Below, piece after piece: positions 42,450 through 49,984 of a DNA stretch of 64,000 nucleotides. The position numbers and the translations under genes were made by a program. The DNA is taken from positions 3,348,001 to 3,412,000 of the forward strand of contig NZ_CP157199.1 of NCBI RefSeq assembly GCF_039954625.1, in the 5' to 3' direction. Under the pieces are notes generated by a model. The model made no database searches. It was not told where the DNA came from and saw nothing but the letters and a program-made list of their open reading frames with translations. Within the stretch, counting starts at the first letter, position 1; the number at the start of each line of letters is the position of its first letter. This stretch comes from Pontimicrobium sp. SW4 (GTDB lineage: Bacteria; Bacteroidota; Bacteroidia; Flavobacteriales; Flavobacteriaceae).

Positions 42450-43490
42450 TTAAAAATTAAATTGCTCAATAAAATTTCCGATTAATATTGGTACAGGATA
42501 TTGTCTAATTGTTGATATAGGAATACTTCCTTTAGGAAGAGTATGAGCTTCAATAACCCAAAACTTAGTATACAAATGTTGATGGGATAGTTTATGAATT
42601 ATGTCATTGTCATTATATAAACTAAGTTCATATGCATTCTCATTTAATAAATCCTTAATTTTTGAATGCGACTTTAAGTTTTCTCTCGTCAAACTTTTTT
42701 GTGACTCTATTAAAGGAAACTGATATAGGTTTTGCCAAATGCCTTTTTCAGTTCGCTGTTCGAGTATAGTTTTGCTATCATTAGAAAGAAACACCAAAAA
42801 ATTAAAATACTTTTTGCTAATCTTAGTCTTTTTAAGCTTTACAGGAAGCACACTAATTTTATTTAGGTTCAAAGCTTTGCAACTAATACTTAAAGGACAT
42901 TCATTACAATTAGGATTTGCTGGTTTGCATTGTACAGCGCCAAACTCCATAATGGCTTGATTGTAATCGCCAATATTAGCTTTTGGAAGAAGTTGTTGCG
43001 CTAAGGCTTTAAACTCTTTAATACCCTTTGCAGAATTAATTGGTGTGTCAATATTAAAACATCTAGATAAAACCCTGTATACATTTCCGTCGACTACAGC
43101 AGTAGATTCATCATAGCAAATAGATGCAATAGCGCTTGCTGTATAATCGCCAACACCTTTAAGTTTTAGCAATTCTTTATAAGTTTTAGGAAAATTACCC
43201 TGTAGTTCTTTTGAAATGTATTTGGCCGAAAAATGTAAATTTCGAGCTCTAGAATAGTACCCTAGACCTTGCCACAATTTTAAAACCTCTGATTCTTTAG
43301 CATTTGCAAGTTCATTTACAGTAGGAAATTTGTTTACAAAAGCTTCGTAATATGGCTGCCCTTGTTTAATTTGTGTTTGTTGTAAAATAATTTCAGATAG
43401 CCATATTAAATAAGGATTCTTAGTTCTTCTCCAAGGCAAATCACGTTTATGTACTGAATACCAGCTAATTAAAATATCAGAAAAAATCAT
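42450..43490 (-). CDS. mutY: A/G-specific adenine glycosylase
   Basis: 346 residues. Helix-hairpin-helix with catalytic Asp in LKLKGVGDYTASAIASICYD then ESTAVVDGNVYRV near residues 108-140; [4Fe-4S] ligands in CKPANPNCNECPLSISC near residue 190; a C-terminal NUDIX-like domain recognises 8-oxoG. It removes A opposite 8-oxoG. First gene of the mutY-ssb-gldE-gldD group, divergent from HU. Confidence 0.95.
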   Translation of the reverse strand: MIFSDILISWYSVHKRDLPWRRTKNPYLIWLSEIILQQTQIKQGQPYYEAFVNKFPTVNELANAKESEVLKLWQGLGYYSRARNLHFSAKYISKELQGNFPKTYKELLKLKGVGDYTASAIASICYDESTAVVDGNVYRVLSRCFNIDTPINSAKGIKEFKALAQQLLPKANIGDYNQAIMEFGAVQCKPANPNCNECPLSISCKALNLNKISVLPVKLKKTKISKKYFNFLVFLSNDSKTILEQRTEKGIWQNLYQFPLIESQKSLTRENLKSHSKIKDLLNENAYELSLYNDNDIIHKLSHQHLYTKFWVIEAHTLPKGSIPISTIRQYPVPILIGNFIEQFNF

Positions 43491-43551
43491 TTAAAAAATA
43501 TATGAGCTGCAAAAATAAACGTTTATTGGATTAAAATTTAATGATTTAGGC

Positions 43552-43583
43552 TTGAAATATTGAATATAAAATACATATATTTG
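43552..43583 (+). promoter_or_regulatory. Bacteroidota promoter of the HU gene
   Basis: TATATTTG (43576-43583) fits TAnnTTTG; a TTG at 43552-43554 lies 21 bases upstream as a possible -33 box. It is 40 bases upstream of the HU start codon. Confidence 0.6.
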
Positions 43584-43623
43584 CACCCTTATAATAAATA
43601 GATAACCCTAAAAATAATTAATA

Positions 43624-43914
43624 ATGACGAAGGCTGATATAGTAGCTAAAATTTCTGAGAAATTAGGAATTGAAAAAGGAGATGTACAAGCAACAGTAGA
43701 AACTTTTATGACAGAAGTTAAAAACTCTTTAGAAGGAGGAGATAATGTTTACTTAAGAGGTTTTGGTAGTTTCATCGTAAAAACAAGAGCAGAGAAAACA
43801 GGTAGAAATATTTCAAAAAATACAACTATTAAAATTCCAGCTCATAATATACCAGCATTTAAGCCTGCTAAAGTTTTTGTAGAAGGTGTTAAAGCAAATG
43901 TTGAAGTAAAATAA
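43624..43914 (+). CDS. HU-family DNA-binding protein
   Basis: 96 residues, full HU/IHF length: MTKADIVAKISEKLGIEKGD start, and DNVYLRGFGSFIVKTRAEKT then GRN near residue 46, with the beta-arm ending in IKIPAHNIPAFKPAK. A nucleoid protein that bends DNA. It could assist the nearby recombinase, as IHF/HU do for others, but there is no specific evidence. It precedes the 29-residue basic protein gene. Confidence 0.95.
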   Translation: MTKADIVAKISEKLGIEKGDVQATVETFMTEVKNSLEGGDNVYLRGFGSFIVKTRAEKTGRNISKNTTIKIPAHNIPAFKPAKVFVEGVKANVEVK

Positions 43915-43952
43915 GACATTAAAAAAAGTATTAATTTAAAAAAGCATTATTT

Positions 43953-44042
43953 ATGCCAAGTGGTAAAAAACGTAAAAGACACAAGGTAGCGACGCATAAG
44001 CGTAAAAAAAGAAGACGCGCTAATCGTCACAAGAAAAAATAA
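43953..44042 (+). CDS. 29-residue very basic protein (AURKAIP1/COX24-like, probably ribosome-associated)
   Basis: 29 codons from the ATG at 43953 to the TAA at 44040-44042: MPSGKKRKRH then KVATHKRKKRRRANRHKKK. More than half of the residues are Lys, Arg or His. I recall this tiny protein as conserved in Bacteroidota and annotated AURKAIP1/COX24-domain protein, related to the mitochondrial ribosomal protein mS38. It sits between HU and rng. Confidence 0.8.
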   Translation: MPSGKKRKRHKVATHKRKKRRRANRHKKK

Positions 44043-44226
44043 TTTGAAAAAGTAGTTGTACAACTACTTTTTCAGTTTTATTTAAAAATCGTTCTTTGAT
44101 ATTAAATTCATGTATTAATTATGTTACTACCTAACGTAATCATGAATTTCCTGGATTAAAACCCTGTGAATCAAATAATATGTTTAATCCATCTGTACAT
44201 TAATTGTATGGATAAAAATTAACAAA

Positions 44227-45777
44227 ATGAATAAAGAATTGATCATTAGATCTAGTTCAAACAATGTTGATTTTGCCTTATTAAAAGATGGAAAACTTAT
44301 TGAATTACAAAAAGATGAAGGTGGCAGCAATTTTTCGGTTGGCGATGTGTTTTTAGCCAAAATTCGAAAATCTGTTCCAGGTCTAAATGCCGCATTTGTT
44401 AATGTAGGTTATGAGAAAGATGCATTTTTGCATTATCATGATTTAGGTCCTAAACTTCCTTCCCTTTTAAAATTCATCAAACGTGTAAGCACAGGTAAAC
44501 TTAAAGATTACTCTTTAAAAGATTTCCCATTTGAAAAAGATATTGATAAAGACGGCAAAATTAATGATGCCATAAAATCAAATCAGTCTGCATTAGTGCA
44601 AATCGTTAAAGAACCTATTTCTACTAAAGGACCGAGAATTAGTTCGGAAATATCCATTGCAGGTAGATATTTGGTATTAGTCCCTTTTTCTGACCGTATT
44701 TCAATTTCTCAAAAAATTGAGAGTAGAGAAGAAAAAGACAGATTAAAACGATTATTAAAAAGTATTACTCCCAAAGGATTTGGAGTAATTGTACGTACAG
44801 TTGCAGAAGGCAAAAAAGTAGCAGAACTAGACAGAGATTTACAAAATTTGTACGATCGTTGGATCGCAATGTGTAAAAAGCTACAAAGAGCAAGTCATCC
44901 AAGTAAAGTATTAGGAGAAATGAATAAAGCTTCTTCAATTTTAAGAGACATATTTAATGATTCTTTTTCCTCAATAGTAGTAGATGATGAATCGCTTTAC
45001 ATTCAAATTAAAGATTATGTGCAAGAAATTGCACCAAAAAAAGAATCAATAGTTAAGTTGTATCAGTCTAACGTTCCAATTTTTGAAAAATTTGGAATAG
45101 AAAGACAAATTAAAACATCCTTTGGACGAACTGTTTCTATGGCAAAAGGGGCGTATTTGGTAATAGAACATACCGAGGCACTTCATGTAATAGATGTAAA
45201 CAGTGGTAATCGTTCTAATAAAGCAAAAAGCCAAGAGGATACAGCATTAGAAGTTAATTTAATTTCGGCATCAGAAGTTGCAAGACAGTTACGTTTACGT
45301 GATATGGGAGGCATTATTGTTATCGATTTTATAGATATGGCTTCTGCTGATCATAGGAGGAAGCTCTTTAATCATCTTCGTGATGAAATGAAAGATGATA
45401 GAGCAAAACACAAAATTTTGCCTCCAAGTAAATTTGGATTGATACAAATAACCAGACAACGAGTAAGACCTGAAATGAACATTAAAACCCGAGAGGAAAA
45501 CCCTAATGGAGTTGTTAATGGAAATGAGGTTGAAGCTCCAATTAAGATTGTAGAAAAAATCAAACATGATCTGGACTTGATTATTAAAAAAGACTATAAA
45601 AAGGTGACTTTAAACACACATCCTTTTATAGCAGCCTTTTTAACAAAAGGTTTTCCATCACAACGTTCAAAATGGTATTTTGAACATAAAAAATGGGTAA
45701 AAATATTACCAAGAGATGCTTACACATATCTAGAGTATCATTTTTTAGACAAAAATGGTAACGAAATTACATTATAA
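44227..45777 (+). CDS. rng: ribonuclease G/E family endoribonuclease
   Basis: 516 residues, RNase G length. An S1-type domain covers the N-terminus (VGDVFLAKIRKSVPGLNAAF near residue 39; KDAFLHYHDLGP). Catalytic acids are in VIDVNSGNRS near residue 322 and GGIIVIDFIDMASADHRRKL near residue 360. It cleaves single-stranded RNA in rRNA processing and mRNA decay. The AT-rich leader (44043-44226) shows no clear structure, and a terminator follows the stop codon. Confidence 0.94.
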   Translation: MNKELIIRSSSNNVDFALLKDGKLIELQKDEGGSNFSVGDVFLAKIRKSVPGLNAAFVNVGYEKDAFLHYHDLGPKLPSLLKFIKRVSTGKLKDYSLKDFPFEKDIDKDGKINDAIKSNQSALVQIVKEPISTKGPRISSEISIAGRYLVLVPFSDRISISQKIESREEKDRLKRLLKSITPKGFGVIVRTVAEGKKVAELDRDLQNLYDRWIAMCKKLQRASHPSKVLGEMNKASSILRDIFNDSFSSIVVDDESLYIQIKDYVQEIAPKKESIVKLYQSNVPIFEKFGIERQIKTSFGRTVSMAKGAYLVIEHTEALHVIDVNSGNRSNKAKSQEDTALEVNLISASEVARQLRLRDMGGIIVIDFIDMASADHRRKLFNHLRDEMKDDRAKHKILPPSKFGLIQITRQRVRPEMNIKTREENPNGVVNGNEVEAPIKIVEKIKHDLDLIIKKDYKKVTLNTHPFIAAFLTKGFPSQRSKWYFEHKKWVKILPRDAYTYLEYHFLDKNGNEITL

Positions 45778-45811
45778 AAAAAGCCTTACTCAATGCGAGT
45801 AAGGCTTTTTT
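45776..45811. terminator. bidirectional terminator between rng and the aldo/keto reductase gene
   Basis: Stem AAAAAAGCCTTACTC/GAGTAAGGCTTTTTT with a 5-base loop, directly after the rng stop codon and 20 bases from the stop codon of the convergent gene. Confidence 0.92.
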
Positions 45812-45831
45812 GATTTAATGACTTTTTAAAT

Positions 45832-46869
45832 TTAAGGTGCTGGATTAGGGATTGCAGCATGTATGGTGTTAATTTCTTTTATAAGCTCATTACTTAACTC
45901 TACATTAATGCTATCAATGTTTTCTTTTAATTGCTCGACAGTTGTTGCTCCAATGATATTACTTGCAATAAATGGTCTTTGGTTTACAAATGCTAATGCC
46001 ATTTGTGTTAAGCTTAAATTATTATCCTCGGCTAATTGTAAGTATAGTTTTGTAACTTCGGTAGCTTGTACGCTACTATATCTTGCAAATCTTGGAAATA
46101 GTTTTAATCTTGAGTTTTCTGCAGCAGTACCCTTAATGTATTTACCAGATAATACACCAAATGCTAATGGAGAATAAGCCAATAGTTTAATATTTTCGCG
46201 TATCGAAACTTCAGCCATGTCACCTTCAAATACGCGATTTAATAAGGAATACGCATTTTGTATGGTTATCATTCTAGGCAAATTATTTTTTTTAGATTCT
46301 TCTAAATAACGCATGGTTCCCCAAGCTTTTTCGTTAGATAAGCCTACATGTCTAATTTTACCTTCTTTAATTACTTCATCTAAGGTCTGAAGTACTTCGT
46401 TAAAGTTGTCTTGCCATGGGTCGTTTGGGTTGTGTGCATAATCTCTAACTCCAAATGTATTAGTTTGTCGTTCTGGCCAATGTAACTGAAACAAATCAAT
46501 ATAATCAGTTTGCAAGCGTTTCAACTCTTTGTTAATAGCGTCTCGTATGGAATCTGGACTAAACCCAGTAGTTCTAATATGTGCTGTATAATCGCCATTT
46601 CCAGCAATTTTACTTGCTAATATTACCTTATCACGATTTCCTGTTTTTTGCAGCCATGTACCAATAATGTAACTGGTTCTACCCTGTGTTTCGGCAGTTG
46701 CTGGGACAGGATATAACTCTGCTGTATCAATAAAATTTACGCCATTGTCAAAAGCATAGTCTAGTTGTGCATGACCTTCAACTTCGGTATTTTGATTACC
46801 CCAAGTCATAGAGCCTAGGCAAATTTTACTGACTTTTATATTGGTGTTTGGTAGAGTTGTGTATTTCAT
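45832..46869 (-). CDS. aldo/keto reductase (Tas-like)
   Basis: 345 residues. Catalytic tetrad region: DTAELYPVP near residue 48 (Asp/Tyr), VILASKIAGNG near residue 81 (Lys) and LFQLHWPERQ near residue 121 (His). NADPH site near SNIIGATTVEQLKENID at the C-terminus. The Tas/YajO-type insertion (NTFGVRDYAHNPNDPWQDNF) is present. It reduces carbonyl compounds; substrate unknown. Its start lies 45 bases from the lone recombination site. Confidence 0.9.
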   Translation of the reverse strand: MKYTTLPNTNIKVSKICLGSMTWGNQNTEVEGHAQLDYAFDNGVNFIDTAELYPVPATAETQGRTSYIIGTWLQKTGNRDKVILASKIAGNGDYTAHIRTTGFSPDSIRDAINKELKRLQTDYIDLFQLHWPERQTNTFGVRDYAHNPNDPWQDNFNEVLQTLDEVIKEGKIRHVGLSNEKAWGTMRYLEESKKNNLPRMITIQNAYSLLNRVFEGDMAEVSIRENIKLLAYSPLAFGVLSGKYIKGTAAENSRLKLFPRFARYSSVQATEVTKLYLQLAEDNNLSLTQMALAFVNQRPFIASNIIGATTVEQLKENIDSINVELSNELIKEINTIHAAIPNPAP

Positions 46870-46913
46870 GTTTTAAGAGCTGAAAAAGGTTATTAATATA
46901 ATTGTATTATTAA

Positions 46914-47034
46914 CGAGTTTGCATATGGAAAGTTGCGGGTTTGCGTGCGAGGAATTTCCGAAGAAAATTCAGACGTGGCAAAGGAGTAATGACCTTTGCT
47001 TAAGCCAAATACCAGCAATTTTTTATATACGGTG
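46914..47034. repeat. lone cassette recombination site (attC-like, 121 bp), outside the array
   Basis: Left arm CGAGTTTGCATATGGAAAGT then TGCGGG; right arm CCAGCAATTTTTTATATACG then GTG, nearly identical to the c10 site. Internal hairpin region GGAATTTCC/GAAAATTC. Junctions AA^C (46913/46914) and G^TT (47034/47035). The box TTGGCAAAC pairs with GTTTGCCAA (47485-47493) across the next gene. Confidence 0.92.
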
Positions 47035-47047
47035 TTGGCAAACGTAT

Positions 47048-47482
47048 TTATTTCGGTTTAATTCCGTTTTCTTTCATTATTTCAATTAGTTTCTGGTCAG
47101 GTGATTCGTCAATCATTGTCCATTCCGTTGTGAATTTTAATCCAATTCCATCTGTAAACGTAGTTTCTGTAAATGAACTATTCTTTTCATATTTGTCAAG
47201 AACTATAGTTTGAGTCAAAGAATCAAACTTGCTTGTTTTATTTATAGTTTCTAATTCATAACCAGAGTTTTTCCACGTTATTTTAGATAATTTATTCCCA
47301 CTAGGATGAGATTCCGAATAGATATATTGATAATCATAATTCCGATATAAATATTTCACAGTATTTAATTCAGTCGTAGTTTTAAAGGTTCCAACTTTTA
47401 GATTTTCAGGATATTCCTCTGTACAGCTCGTGAAAGTTGTTAAAAGAAGAACCCAAAATGTTAAGAATACTGTTTCTCTCAT
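47048..47482 (-). CDS. lipoprotein of unknown function in the lone cassette
   Basis: 144 residues from the ATG at 47482, which begins an SPII signal (FLTFWVLLLTTFTSCTEEYP). A longer in-frame start at 47536 reads through the cassette border into the RidA gene and is rejected. The mature part has repeated aromatic beta-rich words (YRNYDYQYIYSESHPSGNK; SSFTETTFTDGIGLKFTTEW). No family recognised. The ATG lies 11 bases from the boundary at 47493, so the gene is promoterless inside the cassette. Confidence 0.75.
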   Translation of the reverse strand: MRETVFLTFWVLLLTTFTSCTEEYPENLKVGTFKTTTELNTVKYLYRNYDYQYIYSESHPSGNKLSKITWKNSGYELETINKTSKFDSLTQTIVLDKYEKNSSFTETTFTDGIGLKFTTEWTMIDESPDQKLIEIMKENGIKPK

Positions 47483-47525
47483 ATGTTTGCCAAATTTGGA
47501 ATAACAACCTGTTTGTGAATAGTTT

Positions 47526-47981
47526 TTATTCCTCAACTTCAGCTACCATATATACTGAAGCTGCAATATTATGAGGCACACTAACACCAACTGCTGTTCG
47601 AGTATGTTTTCCAATTTCTCCAAATACTTCAACAACAAAATCGGAAGCACCATTCATAGCATCTGCTTGTTCGGTATTCTCTGAAGTAGAATTTACTAAT
47701 CCGTGCATAGCAACAATACTGGTTACCTTATCTAGCGAGCAAATAGTTTTAATTGCAGCTAAACAACCTATTGCGCAAAGTTTAGTTGCATATTTACTTT
47801 CCTTTAAACTTAAATCTTTTCCAAGTTTTCCTTTTTTTATGACTCCATTCTCTACAGGAATTTGTCCTGCAACATAAATTAGATTTCCTGTCTGTTTCGC
47901 AGGTATATAATTTGCAACTGGCTTAGGAACTTCAGGCAGTTGAATTCCTAATTCAGTTAATCTGGCTTCAACTTTATTCAT
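47526..47981 (-). CDS. RidA-family protein (YjgF-like)
   Basis: 151 residues. Family words: NLIYVAGQIPVENGVIKKGK near residue 32, VTSIVAMHGLVNS near residue 85, and a C-terminal RTAVGVSVPHNIAASVYMVA. The Arg before TAVGV is the ligand-binding position. RidA proteins hydrolyse reactive enamine/imine intermediates of amino acid metabolism; this one is of the longer 'Rid-like' subgroup. It precedes the lone cassette on the same strand, so its transcript could read into the cassette gene. Confidence 0.88.
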   Translation of the reverse strand: MNKVEARLTELGIQLPEVPKPVANYIPAKQTGNLIYVAGQIPVENGVIKKGKLGKDLSLKESKYATKLCAIGCLAAIKTICSLDKVTSIVAMHGLVNSTSENTEQADAMNGASDFVVEVFGEIGKHTRTAVGVSVPHNIAASVYMVAEVEE

Positions 47982-48010
47982 CTGCTTTTAGTTTAAATTG
48001 TGCGCAATTA

Positions 48011-48970
48011 TTAATTATCATTAAGTAACCTAGAAAGTTCGTCTAATTTTGGTGTTAAAATCACTTCTATTCGTCTGTTTTTTGCTTTCCCTTCAGCAGT
48101 ATCGTTAGTATCTATAGGAGCATATTCACCACGTCCTGCAGCTGTTAAATTTTCAGGATTTATATTAGCATTTTCTCTTAGAATATTTACAATGGCTGTT
48201 GCTCTTTTAGTAGATAAATCCCAGTTACCGCTTAATTGTGTGTTTCCTTTATAAGGTACATTGTCAGTATGGCCTTCTATTAAAATGGCTATCTCAGGAT
48301 TATCTGCTAAAACTGCACCAAGTTGCTGTACTGCTCTTCTTCCTTCTGAGCCAACCGCCCAACTTCCTGAGCCAAATAACAACTTATTTTCCATAGAAAC
48401 ATATACTTTTCCATCACGTTGCTCCACTGTTAAGCCTTTGCCTTCAAAATCGGTTAATGCTTTTGAAATAGCATTCTTTAAATCGGTCATTGCTTTATCT
48501 TTTGCAGCGATAACGCTTTCTAATTCTGCAACACGATTAGATCGATCTTCTAACTGTTTTTTAAGAGCTTCCAGTCTTGAGTTTTCAGCTGCAAGTGCTT
48601 GCTCTTTAGCTTCAAGTTGTGCCAATAATTCTCTGTTCTTTTTTACATTTTCTGCTATAGCTGCTGAGCTATTTTTTTCTAAAGCATCATACGATGCTGT
48701 TAAATTATCGTAATTAGATTTTAAAGCATTGTATTCACTTTGTAATTTATCGCGAGTAGCAACTGCATTATCATAGTTTTTTTGAAGATCTTTTAAGCTA
48801 TTTTCTAATTTGATTTTAGCATTTTGAAGTGTTTCATTATCGTCGGATAATTGCCTGTGTTCCTTTTTTAAGTTTGTGTATTTATCTTCTAACTCTTTAT
48901 AAACTTTTGGAGATACACATGACACAGCAAGTGTTGCTATTATTGCTATTAATGAAATTTTTTTAATCAT
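48011..48970 (-). CDS. OmpA-family lipoprotein with coiled coil
   Basis: 319 residues. Lipobox in IIATLAVSCVSPK. Residues 25-170 form a long coiled coil (LEDKYTNLKKEHRQLSDDNE). Residues 185-310 form an OmpA C-terminal peptidoglycan-binding domain: AILIEGHTDNVPYKGNTQLS, NWDLSTKRATAIVNILREN, AGRGEYAPID. It probably links the outer membrane to the peptidoglycan. It lies 42 bases downstream of exonuclease III. Confidence 0.92.
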   Translation of the reverse strand: MIKKISLIAIIATLAVSCVSPKVYKELEDKYTNLKKEHRQLSDDNETLQNAKIKLENSLKDLQKNYDNAVATRDKLQSEYNALKSNYDNLTASYDALEKNSSAAIAENVKKNRELLAQLEAKEQALAAENSRLEALKKQLEDRSNRVAELESVIAAKDKAMTDLKNAISKALTDFEGKGLTVEQRDGKVYVSMENKLLFGSGSWAVGSEGRRAVQQLGAVLADNPEIAILIEGHTDNVPYKGNTQLSGNWDLSTKRATAIVNILRENANINPENLTAAGRGEYAPIDTNDTAEGKAKNRRIEVILTPKLDELSRLLNDN

Positions 48971-49012
48971 AACTGTTATTGTTTTTGTTGTTAGGCTATT
49001 ATATAGATTTGA

Positions 49013-49774
49013 TTACTTTTTTATTTCTACTAAAATTGGGCAATGATCACTATGCACAGCTTCAGTGAGTATAACGGCTCTTTTAATGTTTTCTTGTAAT
49101 GGTTTTGCTACCATAGCGTAATCTAAACGCCAACCTTTGTTATTGGCTCTTGAATTAGCTCTATAACTCCACCAACTATATTGCTGTAAATCGCTATTTA
49201 AATGTCTAAAGGAGTCTATAAATCCGCTATCAATAAATCCACCAAGCCATTCACGTTCTTCGGGTAAAAAACCTGAAACGTTTTTCATTTTAGGATTGTG
49301 AATATCAATTTCTTCGTGACAAATATTATAATCACCACATACAACCAAATTTGGTTTGCTATTTCTAAGGGAGGTTAAATATTCTTGAATTTCGTCCATA
49401 TAGTTAAACTTAAAATCAAGTCTTTCTTGATTTGTCCCAGAAGGTAAGTACATACTCATTATAGAAAGGTCTCCAAAATCGGCACGAATATTTCGTCCTT
49501 CAAAATCCATTGTAGGGATTCCTGTGCCATATTCTACATGGTCAGGTTCTAGTTTACTTAAAATTGCCACACCACTGTAGCCCTTTTTTTGAGCACTAAA
49601 CCAATAATTATGTTTGTATCCAGCGTTTTCAAAAACAGACAAATCCAGTTGCTCTTCTAATGCTTTTATTTCTTGTAAGCAAATCACATCTGGGCTAGCG
49701 CTTTGTAACCAATTAATAAAACCTTTGTTAATTGCTGCGCGAATTCCGTTGACGTTATAAGAAATGATTTTCAT
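49013..49774 (-). CDS. xth: exodeoxyribonuclease III
   Basis: 253 residues. ExoIII/APE1 motifs: SYNVNGIRAAINKGFINWLQ at the start, VICLQEIKALEEQ near residue 34, LVVCGDYNICHEEIDI near residue 142, WWSYRANSRANNKGWRLDYA near residue 195, and SDHCPILVEI at the end. It repairs abasic sites. It is divergent from the large outer-membrane protein gene. Confidence 0.94.
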   Translation of the reverse strand: MKIISYNVNGIRAAINKGFINWLQSASPDVICLQEIKALEEQLDLSVFENAGYKHNYWFSAQKKGYSGVAILSKLEPDHVEYGTGIPTMDFEGRNIRADFGDLSIMSMYLPSGTNQERLDFKFNYMDEIQEYLTSLRNSKPNLVVCGDYNICHEEIDIHNPKMKNVSGFLPEEREWLGGFIDSGFIDSFRHLNSDLQQYSWWSYRANSRANNKGWRLDYAMVAKPLQENIKRAVILTEAVHSDHCPILVEIKK

Positions 49775-49780
49775 ATTGTT

Positions 49781-49874
49781 TTCCCATGAAAATGGGAATC
49801 TTTTTAATTTTTAGTTTAATTTGAAAAGGTCCCAACACATGGTTGGGATAACTTCCCTTTCATATAAGGAAAGT
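49781..49874. other. series of three short hairpins between xth and the outer-membrane gene
   Basis: TTCCCAT-GAAA-ATGGGAA (49781-49798), TCCCAAC-ACATG-GTTGGGA (49830-49848), and AACTTCCCTTT-CATAT-AAGGAAAGTT (49850-49874). The first two are short and perfect, the third imperfect. No gene ends here, so they are not ordinary terminators; they could be regulatory RNA structure or mobile repeat remnants. Confidence 0.5.
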
Positions 49875-49984
49875 TGGTTTCAGCTAAAATAAATAATGCT
49901 GTACTTTTACACTATTATTTTAAAGGAGTTTTAACTAAAACTATTAACAAAATATTTTACAAGCTTTTTAGTTTATCATACTAG

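Noticed and set aside
47483..47536. Extended start of the lone-cassette lipoprotein gene at 47536
   Set aside because: The extension crosses the cassette boundary into the 3' end of the RidA gene, and the signal peptide begins only at the ATG at 47482.
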